From NCBI RefSeq assembly GCF_900166625.1, contig NZ_LT800499.1, forward strand, positions 606,695-670,694: 64,000 nt of DNA, given 5' to 3'. Below the pieces are notes generated by a model, which saw only the letters and a program-made list of their open reading frames with translations, did not search any database and was not told the DNA's origin. Below, piece after piece: positions 33,264 to 43,604 of the stretch. The stretch is from Halobacillus massiliensis. Lineage in GTDB: Bacteria > Bacillota > Bacilli > Bacillales > Halobacillaceae. The first letter of the stretch is position 1. Each line of letters starts with the position of its first letter. The position numbers and the translations under genes were made by a program.

Positions 33264-33375
33264 ACCCGCGAGTACCTTGACTTCGCTGCGATTTTAGAAG
33301 AATAGCCGCTAAAATCTTATAATGACCGCGATTTTTAAAGAGTTTGCCGCGAAAACCTGAATTTGGCGGTGAATC
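33264..33375. repeat. Degenerate tandem array with 20-base period (array 1)
   Basis: CCGCG-like cores begin at 33266, 33286, 33306, 33326, 33347 and about 33366, each followed by an A/T-rich stretch (ATTTTA, AAAATC, ATTTTTAA, AAAACC). It is non-coding, in the tail after fadF. A second array of the same kind is at 53912-53998. Confidence 0.6.
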
Positions 33376-33451
33376 TGCAAAAATCGACCAAAATCTAAAA
33401 TACCAGTGGAAAGTGTACAGAATTTTTTGTACACTTTCCTTATGAGAGAAG

Positions 33452-33494
33452 ATTGAGCGAGCGTTCAATCACCATATAATTGAAAGCGTTTACT
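33452..33494 (+). promoter_or_regulatory. Promoter of the thiolase-icmF operon with TetR-type operator and cre-like site
   Basis: TTGAGC (33453-33458), 16-base spacer, TATAAT (33475-33480). The near-palindrome ATTGAGCGAGCGTTCAAT (33452-33469) covers the -35. Immediately after the -10 is TGAAAGCGTTTACT (33481-33494), 13 of 14 matches to the CcpA cre consensus. Both layouts imply repression. Confidence 0.65.
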
Positions 33495-33495
33495 A

Positions 33496-33606
33496 AGAAA
33501 AGTAGAGGCGGCCTGGTAGACACGAAACGCATAAGCAAGATGCCGGAATCGGCTGTCTTTCGCCGAGATTGCTTATGACGCGAGTGTCTGGCCGCCGGAA
33601 CTGGAC
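33496..33606 (+). repeat. Family 2 structured repeat, element A
   Basis: Bounded by GAAAAGTAGAGGCGGCC and GGCCGCCGGAACTGGACA. Outer stem GGCGGCC...GACAC / GTGTC...GGCCGCC and inner stem GCATAAGCAA / TTGCTTATG. It lies in the predicted 5' leader of the thiolase operon. The same type occurs at 50580-50700. Confidence 0.8.
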
Positions 33607-33610
33607 AAAA

Positions 33611-33730
33611 GAAAAGCGGAGGCGCCTTGGTCAGCTTCGACAAGCATAAGCCAAGCGATGGAGGGAAGTGGTCTATCTTCCCGTAATCGTTGACTTATGA
33701 CCTCGAGCAGCTAGGCGCCAGAGCTGGATA
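33611..33730 (+). repeat. Family 2 structured repeat, element B
   Basis: Starts GAAAAGCGGAGGCGCC and ends GGCGCCAGAGCTGGATA; inner arms CAAGCATAAG / TGACTTATG. It directly follows element A. From memory, repeats with this start and end are widely scattered in Bacillaceae genomes. Confidence 0.8.
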
Positions 33731-33764
33731 GAAGAGAGATAAATAAAGAGGAGGAACTATACTT

Positions 33765-34949
33765 ATGAGCAAAACAGTAATTGTTTCAGGAGCGAGAACA
33801 CCTTTTGGAAAATTTGGAGGCGGGTTAGCACCATTAACAGCTGCTCAGCTGGGCGGTATTGCAATTAAAGAAGCACTCAAGCGGGCGAATGTGAATGCAG
33901 AGGATGTGGATGAAGTTATTATGGGCACTGTTCTTCAAGGCGGCCAGGGACAGCTGCCATCCCGCCAGGCTTCCAGAGAAGCGGGCATTCCATGGGAAGT
34001 TAAAACAGAGACAGTGAACAAAGTTTGTGCCTCTGGCATGCGCAGTGTCACAATGGGAGACCAGTTCATTCGCCTGGGGGAAGAAGACATTATTGTAGCG
34101 GGCGGTATGGAAAGCATGAGCAATGCTCCTTATTTCATGCCGAAAGCCCGCTGGGGACTGCGGATGGGAGATTCCCCTGTGAAAGATATGATGGTACACG
34201 ATGGTCTCACATGTTCTTTTGAAGGTGTTCATATGGGGAACTACGGAAACCGGACGGCAGAGGATTTAGAGCTGACACGTGATGCACAGGACGAATGGGC
34301 CTACCGTAGTCATCAGCGTGCCGCGGCATCTGCAGACAAATTAGCTGATGAAATCGTAGCTGTTGAAGTACCGCAGCGAAAGGGAGATCCGAAAGTCATC
34401 AGTACTGATGAAGCCCCGCGTAAAGATACGAGCGTAGAAGCATTGGCTAAGCTGCGTCCGGTATTTGATCCGCAAGGGACGATTACGGCTGGAAATGCGC
34501 CGGGGGTAAATGATGGAGCTTGCGCGATGGTTCTAATGTCTGAAAAGAAAGCAGCGGAAGCCGGTGTACAGCCGCTTGCCACCATTTTAGCTCACGAAGA
34601 AATTGCTGTAGAAGCTCACGATTTTCCGAAGACGCCAGGACTTGTGATTAATAAGCTCCTCGAAAAAGCAGGAAAGACAGCCGATGACATTGACTTATAC
34701 GAAATCAATGAAGCTTTTGCCGCGGTTTCTCTCGCAAGCGGTAAGATCGCCGGTCTTGACCATGAGAAGGTCAATGTTAACGGAGGGGCTGTTGCGTTAG
34801 GCCACCCGATTGGAGCGAGTGGGGCACGCGTTGTTTTAACACTTGCTTATGAATTAAAGCGCCGTGGAGGCGGTCTTGGGATTGCAGCGATTTGCTCAGG
34901 CGGCGGGCAGGGAGATGCTGTGCTGATTGAAGTAGGAGGTCGTGGATAA
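33765..34949 (+). CDS. Acetyl-CoA C-acetyltransferase (thiolase)
   Basis: 394 residues. Catalytic Cys in [11 protein letters not shown], the His of [17 protein letters not shown] and the second Cys in CSGGGQGDA are all present. The enzyme cleaves or forms acetoacetyl-CoA and 3-ketoacyl-CoA (MmgA/AtoB type). RBS AGAGGAGG. It heads a six- or seven-gene unit whose predicted promoter is about 280 bases upstream, separated by two structured repeats. The next gene begins one base after the stop. Confidence 0.94.
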   Translation: MSKTVIVSGARTPFGKFGGGLAPLTAAQLGGIAIKEALKRANVNAEDVDEVIMGTVLQGGQGQLPSRQASREAGIPWEVKTETVNKVCASGMRSVTMGDQFIRLGEEDIIVAGGMESMSNAPYFMPKARWGLRMGDSPVKDMMVHDGLTCSFEGVHMGNYGNRTAEDLELTRDAQDEWAYRSHQRAAASADKLADEIVAVEVPQRKGDPKVISTDEAPRKDTSVEALAKLRPVFDPQGTITAGNAPGVNDGACAMVLMSEKKAAEAGVQPLATILAHEEIAVEAHDFPKTPGLVINKLLEKAGKTADDIDLYEINEAFAAVSLASGKIAGLDHEKVNVNGGAVALGHPIGASGARVVLTLAYELKRRGGGLGIAAICSGGGQGDAVLIEVGGRG

Positions 34950-35801
34950 ATGGCAGTTGAAAAAGTAATGGTAATCGGAGCCGGACAGATGGGAGCCGGA
35001 ATCGCTCAAGTTTTTGCCCAGTCCGGAATCCACGTGAAATTAAATGATTTAAAAGAAGAAGCGTTAGAAAAAGGATTGGACGGAATTAATAAACGACTCA
35101 GCCGAGCTGTTGAAAAGGGAAAATTGACAACAGATGAGCAGCAGCAGGCACTCAGCAGCTTAAGCGGTACAACCGATCTAAAGGATGCAGCAGACTGTGA
35201 TCTAATCATTGAAGCCGTCATCGAAAATATGGATGTCAAAACAAAGGTGTTTCAAGCACTGGATGAAATTGCACCATCACATGCCATTCTTGCTTCCAAT
35301 ACTTCTTCGCTTCCGATTACAGAAATTGCGGCTGTTACGAAGCGCCCTTCTCAAGTAATCGGGATGCATTTTATGAACCCTGTACCTGTCATGAAGCTTG
35401 TTGAAATTATCCGGGCGATTCAGACAAGTGATGAAACATACCAGGTTGTTGAGGATACGGCAAAGAAGCTGAACAAAACACCTGTAGAAGTAAACGATTT
35501 TCCTGGGTTTGTTTCCAACCGGATTTTAATGCCAATGATTAACGAAGCGATTTACACGGTTTATGAAGGGGTTTCTTCCGTAGAAGATATCGACACGGTC
35601 ATGAAGCTTGGGATGAACCATCCGATGGGGCCGTTAACGCTGGCTGATTTTATCGGTCTGGATACATGTTTATATATTATGGAAGTACTTCACGATGGAT
35701 TTGGCGACAGCAAATATCGTCCCTGTCCCTTGTTAAGGCAATATGTTAAAGCAGGCTGGCTTGGTAAGAAATCCGGCCGCGGATTCTACACCTATGAATA
35801 A
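34950..35801 (+). CDS. 3-hydroxybutyryl-CoA / 3-hydroxyacyl-CoA dehydrogenase
   Basis: 283 residues. NAD-binding [17 protein letters not shown] at the start, the conserved ANFSS-like [33 protein letters not shown] with the catalytic His, and the C-terminal [31 protein letters not shown]. It is the size of MmgB/Hbd proteins. It oxidises 3-hydroxyacyl-CoA with NAD+. It starts directly after the thiolase stop codon, so translation is coupled. Confidence 0.94.
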   Translation: MAVEKVMVIGAGQMGAGIAQVFAQSGIHVKLNDLKEEALEKGLDGINKRLSRAVEKGKLTTDEQQQALSSLSGTTDLKDAADCDLIIEAVIENMDVKTKVFQALDEIAPSHAILASNTSSLPITEIAAVTKRPSQVIGMHFMNPVPVMKLVEIIRAIQTSDETYQVVEDTAKKLNKTPVEVNDFPGFVSNRILMPMINEAIYTVYEGVSSVEDIDTVMKLGMNHPMGPLTLADFIGLDTCLYIMEVLHDGFGDSKYRPCPLLRQYVKAGWLGKKSGRGFYTYE

Positions 35802-35821
35802 GAATGAGGGAGAGAAGAACG

Positions 35822-36967
35822 ATGCACTTGGAGTTTACGGATGAGCAGCGCATGCTTCGGAAAATGATAAGAGATTTTACAGAAAAAGAAGTTTCTCCTG
35901 CAATTGAACAGATGGAAAAGGAAGATCGCTTTCCTGTTGAGCTTGTAAGGCGGATGGGAGAGCTGGGCCTTATGGGGATTCCTATTCCTGAAGAATATGG
36001 CGGCTCAGAAATGGATTATACATCTTACGTCATGGCGATTCATGAGATTTCGAAGGTGAGTGCTACACTGGGGGTTATTCTTTCCGTACACACTTCTGTA
36101 GGTACAAACCCGATTCTTTATTTCGGAAATGAAGAACAGAAACAGAAGTATATTCCAAAGCTTGCTTCTGGAGAATATTTAGGAGCTTTCGCATTAACGG
36201 AGCCAAGTGCGGGGTCAGATGCTGGAAGCTTAAAAACACGTGCTGAGAAGAAAGAAGATTATTATATTTTAAATGGTGAAAAGATTTTTATTACAAATGG
36301 CGGCGGTGCTGATACATTTATTGTCTTTGCAAGAACAAACAAAAATGAAAAACGCGGCAAAGGTGTAAGTGCCTTTATCGTTGAGCGGGACACTCCCGGA
36401 TTTACGATTGGAAAAGCGGAGAAAAAAATGGGAATGCATGGGTCCAGTACTGTTTCCTTAAGCTTTGACCAATGTAAAGTGCCGGCCTCCCAGCTGCTTG
36501 GAAAGGAAGGGGAAGGCTTTAAAATCGCCCTTTCCAATTTAAATACCGGAAGGATCGGAATTGCGGCCCAATCTCTTGGAATTGCAGAAGCAGCACTTGA
36601 GCATGCTGTAGCTTATGCGAAGGAAAGGGAACAGTTCGGACGTCCAATTGCCCAGCATCAAGGGATCTCCTTTAAACTTGCTGATATGGCCACGAGCGTA
36701 GAGGCGGCAAAACTATTAGTCTACCAGGCTGCTTCCTTGCAGGGAGCCGGGAAGCCTTGTGCAAAAGAAGCTTCAATGGCGAAATTATATGCTTCACAGG
36801 CAGCAATGGATACGGCGATTGAGGCTGTCCAGGTTCACGGCGGCTATGGATATACGGAAGATTATGCAGTTGAGCGCTTTTTCAGAGATGCAAAGGTTTG
36901 CCAGATTTACGAAGGAACGAGTGAAATTCAGCGCATTGTTATAAGTAATCATTTAACGAAAGACTAG
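35822..36967 (+). CDS. Acyl-CoA dehydrogenase (first of two)
   Basis: 381 residues from ATG 35822 (RBS GAGGGAGAG). FAD-dependent acyl-CoA dehydrogenase with the N-terminal [21 protein letters not shown], the flavin-binding [13 protein letters not shown] and [17 protein letters not shown], and the catalytic Glu in [12 protein letters not shown] near the C-terminus. Electrons pass to electron-transfer flavoprotein and then probably FadF. The substrate could be short-chain or branched-chain acyl-CoA; sequence alone does not decide. Confidence 0.93.
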   Translation: MHLEFTDEQRMLRKMIRDFTEKEVSPAIEQMEKEDRFPVELVRRMGELGLMGIPIPEEYGGSEMDYTSYVMAIHEISKVSATLGVILSVHTSVGTNPILYFGNEEQKQKYIPKLASGEYLGAFALTEPSAGSDAGSLKTRAEKKEDYYILNGEKIFITNGGGADTFIVFARTNKNEKRGKGVSAFIVERDTPGFTIGKAEKKMGMHGSSTVSLSFDQCKVPASQLLGKEGEGFKIALSNLNTGRIGIAAQSLGIAEAALEHAVAYAKEREQFGRPIAQHQGISFKLADMATSVEAAKLLVYQAASLQGAGKPCAKEASMAKLYASQAAMDTAIEAVQVHGGYGYTEDYAVERFFRDAKVCQIYEGTSEIQRIVISNHLTKD

Positions 36968-36978
36968 GAGGAAAACAA

Positions 36979-38118
36979 ATGGATTTTACATTAAGTGAAG
37001 AACAGCAAATGCTCCGAAAAATGGTGCGGGACTTTGCGAAAAACGAAGTAGAACCGACAGCTGCTGAACGGGATGAAGAAGAGAGGTTTGACAGAGAAAT
37101 CTTTGATAAAATGGCGGAGCTCGGTTTAACAGGAATTCCGTGGCCAGAGGAATACGGGGGCATCGGATCAGATTTCGTAAGTTACGTCATTGCTGTTGAA
37201 GAATTGTCGAGAGTTTGTGCATCCACAGGCGTTACACTGTCTGCGCACATTTCACTGGCGAGCTGGCCGATCTATAAGTTTGGTTCAGAAGAGCAGAAGA
37301 AAACGTTTCTTACCCAGCTGGCGACAGGAGAAAAACTGGGGGCATATGCGCTTTCTGAGCCAGGAGCTGGAAGCGATGTATCCTCCATGCGGACAATGGC
37401 GAAGCTTGACGGCGACGAGTATGTCTTGAATGGAAGCAAGGTCTGGATTACCAATGGGGGAGTAGGAGATATTTACGTCGTATTTGCTAAAACGGATCCT
37501 GAGGCAGGCAGTCGAGGTGTTAGTGCATTTATCGTGGAAAAGGGGACACCTGGGTTTACTTTCGGCAAGAAAGAGAAGAAGCTTGGTATCCGTTCCTCTC
37601 CTACGACCGAGCTGATTTTTGAAGACTGCCGGATTCCAAAAGAAAATCTGCTTGGAGAAGAAGGCCAGGGCTTTAAGATTGCCATGATGACACTTGATGG
37701 AGGGCGTAATGGCATTGCTGCCCAAGCGCTTGGAATTGCCCAGGGGGCACTGGATGAGTCAGTAAACTATGCAAAAGAGCGCGAGCAGTTTGGTAAACCG
37801 ATTGCACAGCATCAGGGGATTTCCTTTAAGATTGCAGATATGGCAACAGATATTGAAGCGGCCAGGCTGCTTACGTATCAGGCGGCTTACCTGGAATCTG
37901 CCGGCCAGCCTTACGCGAAGGCTTCCGCTATGGCAAAGCTGTTTGCAGGCGATGCTGCCATGCGGATTACAGTAGAAGCTGTCCAGGTTCACGGCGGCTA
38001 CGGCTATACGAAAGATTATCCAGTAGAGCGTTACATGCGTGATGCAAAGATTACTCAGATTTATGAAGGAACAAATGAAATACAGCGACTTGTGATTGGC
38101 CGAATGGTGACAAAATAA
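36979..38118 (+). CDS. Acyl-CoA dehydrogenase (second of two)
   Basis: 379 residues, a close paralogue of the preceding gene: [54 protein letters not shown] and [26 protein letters not shown]. In Bacillaceae such tandem pairs usually accompany fatty-acid or branched-chain amino acid degradation genes; the second copy resembles short-chain/butyryl-CoA enzymes (AcdA/MmgC). Two copies suggest two substrate ranges. Confidence 0.93.
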   Translation: MDFTLSEEQQMLRKMVRDFAKNEVEPTAAERDEEERFDREIFDKMAELGLTGIPWPEEYGGIGSDFVSYVIAVEELSRVCASTGVTLSAHISLASWPIYKFGSEEQKKTFLTQLATGEKLGAYALSEPGAGSDVSSMRTMAKLDGDEYVLNGSKVWITNGGVGDIYVVFAKTDPEAGSRGVSAFIVEKGTPGFTFGKKEKKLGIRSSPTTELIFEDCRIPKENLLGEEGQGFKIAMMTLDGGRNGIAAQALGIAQGALDESVNYAKEREQFGKPIAQHQGISFKIADMATDIEAARLLTYQAAYLESAGQPYAKASAMAKLFAGDAAMRITVEAVQVHGGYGYTKDYPVERYMRDAKITQIYEGTNEIQRLVIGRMVTK

Positions 38119-38136
38119 GAGAGAGGAGGCCCGGGC

Positions 38137-39075
38137 ATGCATATATTAGCTGAAAAAATTCAACAACAGGACATGCGGGCCCTCGCTCGTGCCATCACGA
38201 TGATTGAAAATGATCATGAAGAAAAACTTGAGCTGATGAGTGATATTTTTTCCATACAGAAAAAAGCCCATCATATCGGAATTACGGGCTCTCCAGGAGC
38301 AGGAAAAAGTTCACTCATCAATCGGCTGCTTACTCACCTGCGGTCGAAAGATTTGACGGTGGCGGTTATTGCTGTCGATCCTACAAGCCCGTTCAGCGGC
38401 GGATCATTGCTCGGTGACCGAACACGGATGAATCAGCACTTTCTTGATCCGGGTATTTTTATCCGCAGTATGGCTACACGCGGCAGCCTTGGCGGATTAG
38501 CAAGGGCAACAAAGGATACGATACGTGTCTGCGATGCCTACGGGTTTGATGTCATTTTAGTGGAAACCGTTGGTGTAGGACAGTCCGAACTGGATATTAT
38601 GAAAGTCGTGGATACGACTGGTCTCGTCCTTACCCCAAACAGTGGGGATGTGCTGCAGATTTTTAAAGCCGGAATTATGGAAATTGCCGATTTATTCGTG
38701 ATCAATAAGGCCGATCTGCCGGGGGTGGTAAAGCTTAAGGCAACCCTTGAGGAATATATGATGATTGCTCAGCCTAAAGGATGGCATCCACTGATTGTAA
38801 AAACCATTTCAACAGAAAACAAAGGAATGGAAGAACTGTGGCAGGGAATGACCAGCCACTATGACTATCTATATGAAACAGACCAGGGGGAGAAACGGAG
38901 ACAGCTGCAGCTGCGGCTGGAGGTCTATGAATTGATTCGTGAAGAAATCTGGCGGGACGTAAAGATTAAAATAGAAAAAGAGACCGGGAAACTTAAACAG
39001 CTTGAAGACCCGGCCGCTGATCCTTATGAGCTGGCACGCTCTTGGTACCAAGGATGGAAGGGTGAAAGAGGATGA
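38137..39075 (+). CDS. meaB: MeaB-type GTPase, chaperone of B12-dependent acyl-CoA mutase
   Basis: 312 residues; P-loop GSPGAGKS at 51-58, Asp/Gly switch region ILVETVGVGQSELDIMK, the guanine-specificity motif NKAD (VINKADLPGV) and a C-terminal helical dimerisation arm. MeaB proteins load and repair adenosylcobalamin mutases using GTP. RBS AGAGGAGG. It overlaps the TetR gene by four bases. The cluster's mutase IcmF already carries its own MeaB-like domain, so this copy may serve another mutase. Confidence 0.92.
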   Translation: MHILAEKIQQQDMRALARAITMIENDHEEKLELMSDIFSIQKKAHHIGITGSPGAGKSSLINRLLTHLRSKDLTVAVIAVDPTSPFSGGSLLGDRTRMNQHFLDPGIFIRSMATRGSLGGLARATKDTIRVCDAYGFDVILVETVGVGQSELDIMKVVDTTGLVLTPNSGDVLQIFKAGIMEIADLFVINKADLPGVVKLKATLEEYMMIAQPKGWHPLIVKTISTENKGMEELWQGMTSHYDYLYETDQGEKRRQLQLRLEVYELIREEIWRDVKIKIEKETGKLKQLEDPAADPYELARSWYQGWKGERG

Positions 39076-39701
39076 CAAAAAAACAGGTCCACTCTTCAAT
39101 TAAAGATGAAGCCCTTGTAACAAAACGCCGTGAACAAATGATTAAAGGAGCTGTCTCTCTTTTTACTGAAAAAGGGTTTCATAAAACGACGACCAGGGAG
39201 ATTGCGAAAGCCTCGGGTTTCAGCATCGGTACTCTTTATGAATATATCCGCACAAAAGAGGATGTTCTTTTTCTTGTTTGTGATTCCATTTATGAGCGTG
39301 TTAAAGAAAGAATGGAAGCCTCGATCGTTCAAAATCAAACGAGTACAGCCAGCTTAGTAGAAGCGGTTCGGGCTTATTTTCATCTTATGGATGAAATGCA
39401 GGGGGAAGTTCTCGTGATGTATCAGGAAGTTAAATCGCTTCCTAAAGATGCAAAGGATTATGTCCTTCAGAAGGAACGCGAGATGGTTGCTATGCTGGAA
39501 AAAGTAATAAAGAGCAGTCTGCCGATTTCGATATCAGATGAAACGGCTGCGCTTGTGGCAAATAATATTTTTATCCAGGGACAGATGTGGGGCTTCAGGC
39601 GCTGGATTCTCCAGAGGACGTTTACCTTGGAATCCTATACAGAACAGCAGATTCAAATGCTGCTTCAGGGATTGAATATTAAACAGAGTGAATTAATATA
39701 A
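39072..39701 (+). CDS. TetR/AcrR family transcriptional regulator
   Basis: 209 residues. The N-terminal helix-turn-helix is visible in RREQMIKGAVSLFTEKGFHKTTTREIAKASGFSIGTLYEYIRTKEDVLFLV; the C-terminal ligand domain resembles FadR/YsiA-like acyl-CoA-responsive regulators. It is embedded in the acyl-CoA catabolic operon, overlapping meaB by four bases. The palindromes over the promoters at 31010 and 33452 are likely targets, which would give autoregulation released by acyl-CoA. That link is an inference. Confidence 0.87.
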   Translation: MTKKQVHSSIKDEALVTKRREQMIKGAVSLFTEKGFHKTTTREIAKASGFSIGTLYEYIRTKEDVLFLVCDSIYERVKERMEASIVQNQTSTASLVEAVRAYFHLMDEMQGEVLVMYQEVKSLPKDAKDYVLQKEREMVAMLEKVIKSSLPISISDETAALVANNIFIQGQMWGFRRWILQRTFTLESYTEQQIQMLLQGLNIKQSELI

Positions 39702-39798
39702 GGGAATTTTTATAGTTGGGGTCTAAAGCAAGCAATGATTTTGTTTGTAAAACGAAGGACTTCCCTTCAATCAATTAACCTATCAAGGGGGAGAGTAT

Positions 39799-42700
39799 AT
39801 GGAACAGCCAAAAGTCTACAAGGCAAAGCATCCTATTCGTTTTGTTACAGCATCCAGCCTGTTCGACGGTCATGATGCTTCCATTAATATTATGCGTCGA
39901 ATTCTTCAGGCGACCGGAGCGGAAGTTATTCATTTAGGTCACAACCGGTCCGTCGAGGATGTAGTGAATGCAGCCATCCAGGAAGATGCCCAGGGAATCG
40001 CGATCAGCTCTTATCAAGGCGGACATGTAGAATACTTCAAGTATATGGTGGACCTGCTTCAGAAAAAAGGGGCAGGACACATCCGCGTGTATGGGGGCGG
40101 AGGCGGCGTCATTATTCCAAGGGAAATCAAAGAACTCCATGAGTATGGTGTGGCGAGAATTTTCTCTCCTGAAGATGGCCGTTCACAGGGCCTTCAGGGC
40201 ATGATTAATCAAATGATGGAAGAGTGTGATTTTATACCGCCGATTCACGATGTGGAACGTGCAGTTTCAGACTTAGTCAGCGGTGATCACCAGGCTATGG
40301 CACGTTTCATTACGTATGTGGAAAACACGCCAAAGCAGGAAAGAGAAGCTGTAGCCACTTTTGAAAGCGCTATCGAAAAAGTGACGGAGAAAAAAATTCC
40401 TGTACTTGGGATTACGGGAACAGGGGGTGCCGGAAAGAGCTCTCTGACTGACGAGCTGATCCGGCGTTTCATAAATGAAATTCCCGACAAAAAGATCGGA
40501 ATTTTATCTGTTGACCCGACGAAAAAGAAAACAGGAGGTGCCTTGCTTGGTGACCGGATACGTATGAACGCGATTTTCAGCCCTCGTGTGTATATGCGTT
40601 CACTGGCTACACGTGAAGCACGTTCTGAATTGTCAACAGCGGTAGAAGAAGCCATTCAAGTAATGAAAGCCGGGGGTATGGATTTAATTATTGTGGAAAC
40701 GAGCGGAATCGGTCAGGGAGACGCAGCTATTACGGATGTGACTGACCTGTCGATGTATGTCATGACGGCTGAATTCGGGGCACCATCTCAACTTGAGAAG
40801 ATCGATATGATTGATTTTGCTGACTTTATTGTAATCAACAAATTTGAGCAAAAAGGGTCGGAAGATGCGCTGAACCAAGTAAAGAAACAGTACCAGCGCA
40901 GCCACATGCTATTTCATTCGGACAGTTCAGATTTTCCAGTTTACGGGACTATCGCTAGCCAGTTCAATGACCCTGGCACAAACACACTGTTTGCCGGTAT
41001 AGTTGATAAACTTAATGAGAGCTTCGACTGGCAGGAAGATACGCAGCTTGAACGAGTGGAAAAGGTAGAAAAGCAAAATGTGATTATTCCAAATGAGCGC
41101 CAGCAATATCTCCGCGATATTTCTAAGGCTGTAAGGGATTATCATAAACATACAGAGGAGCAGGCAGAAACGGCACGTAAGCTGTACCAGTTAAAAGGTG
41201 CTGCAGAAATTTTGCAGGAGGAAGAGACCCAGCCGGCCATCATATCTTCTATTGAAGCACATGAAGAAAAACTTGACCGCCACTCAACGGCACTGCTCAA
41301 TGACTGGGATGCTTTGCATGAACGTTACAGTGGAGATACGTACACATTTAAAGTGCGTGATAAAGATATTACGATGGATATTACAACAGAGAGTTTATCC
41401 GGATTAAAAATTCCTAAGGTGGCGCTTCCGAACTATGCGGACTGGGGCGATAGACTGACATGGCTTCTTAAAGAAAATGTCCCAGGAGCGTTCCCTTTTA
41501 CAACAGGAGTATTTCCGTTTAAACGAAAAGGTGAGGATCCTAAGCGCCAGTTTGCTGGTGAAGGAACGCCTGAGCGTACAAACCGCCGCTTCCACTATCT
41601 ATCGGAAGGTGATGAGGCGAAGCGTCTAAGCACTGCGTTTGATTCTGTGACCCTTTATGGGGAAGATCCCGATGAGCGTCCGGATATTTACGGGAAAGTC
41701 GGAGAGAGCGGTGTAAACATCTGTACCCTTGAAGATATGAAGAAGCTGTATGACGGCTTTGATTTAACCGCCCCTTCTACATCGGTATCGATGACGATTA
41801 ACGGCCCGGCTCCCATCATCCTTGCTATGTATTTTAATACGGCCATTGATCAGCAATTAAATAAGTTTAAAGAAGAAAACGGGCGGGAGCCAAATGCGGA
41901 AGAGGCGGCAAAGATTAAAGAAGATACGATTCACGTCGTTAGGGGTACCGTACAGGCCGATATATTAAAAGAAGATCAGGGGCAGAACACTTGTATTTTC
42001 TCTACAGAATTTGCCTTAAGAATGATGGGAGATATTCAGGAGTACTTCATAGATCATCAGGTTCGAAACTACTATTCTGTATCTATTTCCGGCTATCATA
42101 TAGCGGAAGCCGGAGCGAATCCGATTACACAGCTTGCTTTTACGCTTGCGAACGGCTTTACGTATGTAGAGTATTATTTAAGCCGCGGCATGGATATTAA
42201 TAAATTCGCGCCAAATTTATCTTTCTTTTTCTCCAATGGCTTAGATCCTGAATATACCGTTCTCGGCCGTGTAGCGAGAAGAATCTGGGCGATCGTGATG
42301 AAAAATAAATACGATGCAAATGAACGCAGCCAAAAATTGAAATATCATATTCAAACATCAGGACGTTCGCTTCATGCACAAGAGATCGATTTTAATGATA
42401 TTCGAACAACACTTCAAGCGTTAATAGCTATTCAGGATAACTGTAATTCCCTGCATACAAACTCTTATGACGAAGCGATTACAACACCGACTCAAGAGTC
42501 CGTACGCCGGGCGATGGCCATTCAAATGATTATCAGCAAAGAATTCGGTCTAACGAAAAATGAAAACTCTCTGCAAGGATCCTACATTATCCGCGAGCTG
42601 ACAGACCTTGTCGAAGAAGCCGTTCTGCAGGAGTTTGAACGGATTAACGACCGCGGCGGTGTGCTCGGAGCAATGGAGCGTCAGTATCAGCGGGGTAAAA

Positions 42701-43047
42701 TTCAGGAAGAATCCCTTTATTACGAAGGGAAAAAGCATTCAGGTGAGCTGCCGATTATCGGTGTAAACACATACTTGAATCCAAATCCTCCTTCAGAGGA
42801 AGAGATTGATTCTATGGAGCTTGCCAGGGCATCAAAGGAAGAAAAAGAGCATCAAATCAACGAGCTCCGCAGCTTTCAGAAGAGCCATGAAAGCGAAACA
42901 GACGCCGCCTTACAGCGTCTTCAGGACACAGCAGCAGGTGGAGGGAATATCTTTGCTGAGCTGATGGAGACGGTTAAAGTGGCGAGCTTAGGACAGATTA
43001 CGAACGCTCTATATAAAGTAGGAGGACAATACCGCAGGAATATGTAA
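39799..43047 (+). CDS. icmF: Fused isobutyryl-CoA mutase IcmF
   Basis: 1082 residues in the IcmF order: N-terminal B12-binding domain with the cobalt-ligand His25 ([10 protein letters not shown]), a MeaB-like GTPase domain with P-loop GTGGAGKS at 207-214, a linker, and the C-terminal substrate-binding TIM barrel ([75 protein letters not shown]). It interconverts isobutyryl-CoA and n-butyryl-CoA; related fused enzymes can act on isovaleryl/pivalyl-CoA. RBS AAGGGGGAGAG. It follows the TetR gene by about 97 bases. A hairpin terminator follows. Confidence 0.93.
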   Translation: MEQPKVYKAKHPIRFVTASSLFDGHDASINIMRRILQATGAEVIHLGHNRSVEDVVNAAIQEDAQGIAISSYQGGHVEYFKYMVDLLQKKGAGHIRVYGGGGGVIIPREIKELHEYGVARIFSPEDGRSQGLQGMINQMMEECDFIPPIHDVERAVSDLVSGDHQAMARFITYVENTPKQEREAVATFESAIEKVTEKKIPVLGITGTGGAGKSSLTDELIRRFINEIPDKKIGILSVDPTKKKTGGALLGDRIRMNAIFSPRVYMRSLATREARSELSTAVEEAIQVMKAGGMDLIIVETSGIGQGDAAITDVTDLSMYVMTAEFGAPSQLEKIDMIDFADFIVINKFEQKGSEDALNQVKKQYQRSHMLFHSDSSDFPVYGTIASQFNDPGTNTLFAGIVDKLNESFDWQEDTQLERVEKVEKQNVIIPNERQQYLRDISKAVRDYHKHTEEQAETARKLYQLKGAAEILQEEETQPAIISSIEAHEEKLDRHSTALLNDWDALHERYSGDTYTFKVRDKDITMDITTESLSGLKIPKVALPNYADWGDRLTWLLKENVPGAFPFTTGVFPFKRKGEDPKRQFAGEGTPERTNRRFHYLSEGDEAKRLSTAFDSVTLYGEDPDERPDIYGKVGESGVNICTLEDMKKLYDGFDLTAPSTSVSMTINGPAPIILAMYFNTAIDQQLNKFKEENGREPNAEEAAKIKEDTIHVVRGTVQADILKEDQGQNTCIFSTEFALRMMGDIQEYFIDHQVRNYYSVSISGYHIAEAGANPITQLAFTLANGFTYVEYYLSRGMDINKFAPNLSFFFSNGLDPEYTVLGRVARRIWAIVMKNKYDANERSQKLKYHIQTSGRSLHAQEIDFNDIRTTLQALIAIQDNCNSLHTNSYDEAITTPTQESVRRAMAIQMIISKEFGLTKNENSLQGSYIIRELTDLVEEAVLQEFERINDRGGVLGAMERQYQRGKIQEESLYYEGKKHSGELPIIGVNTYLNPNPPSEEEIDSMELARASKEEKEHQINELRSFQKSHESETDAALQRLQDTAAGGGNIFAELMETVKVASLGQITNALYKVGGQYRRNM

Positions 43048-43070
43048 CTTCTGGTAATAAAGGATAATAG

Positions 43071-43106
43071 AAAAACTCGCTTTCTCAATTGAGAAAGCGA
43101 GTTTAT
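43071..43106. terminator. Bidirectional terminator between icmF and a small membrane protein gene
   Basis: AAACTCGCTTTCTCAATTGA is the left part of a perfect inverted repeat (43073-43104), with A-rich and T-rich flanks. Confidence 0.85.
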
Positions 43107-43426
43107 TAATGACCACCATCCAAGTGTTCCTCATCTGCGGCCTGGTCGATACTTACGACGTATGGGGTTTTCGTGCCGTAGGATTCATAAATAATTTCAT
43201 AAGCTTCTTTTTCTTTAACCATCATCCAGAGGCTCTCCTCTTCAACGAGCAGAGTTTTTCCATCTACCTTAATATACTTACCTTCTTCTCCTTCAGACTT
43301 AGATTCGACTACAGCATCCTTAAGGTGATGCTCTTCAATGTATCCGTAATTCATAAACAGCCATACACCGGCAACAAGGACGAGAATAATGGTTGCGATC
43401 CAATTAAAAGGGTGTGATTTCAGCAT
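43106..43426 (-). CDS. Small membrane-anchored protein of unknown function
   Basis: 106 residues from ATG 43426 (RBS AAAGGAGAG). One N-terminal membrane helix (HPFNWIATIILVLVAGVWLFMNYGYI) precedes a charged, probably extracytoplasmic domain: KYIKVDGKTLLVEEESLWMMVKEKEAYEIIYESYGTKTPYVVSI. No family recognised. It is convergent to icmF and divergent from rpoE. Confidence 0.7.
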   Translation of the reverse strand: MLKSHPFNWIATIILVLVAGVWLFMNYGYIEEHHLKDAVVESKSEGEEGKYIKVDGKTLLVEEESLWMMVKEKEAYEIIYESYGTKTPYVVSIDQAADEEHLDGGH

Positions 43427-43604
43427 CTGTTTCTCTCCTTTTTTCATTTTCTGCTTTTCTTATTTTACGACAAAAAGTCCAAACGACCAAATAACATCGA
43501 CTTGGGATTGATTTTTACTAAAGCTAACCATATAATGGAGGTTATGATAAGGCATTCTTGTGCCTTTTGCTAAGAATGCGGATGGATAAAGGAGTGCAAA
43601 GATC

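Noticed and set aside
33264-33375. CRISPR array
   Set aside because: Units are only 20 bases long, degenerate, with no distinct spacers and no cas genes in the window.
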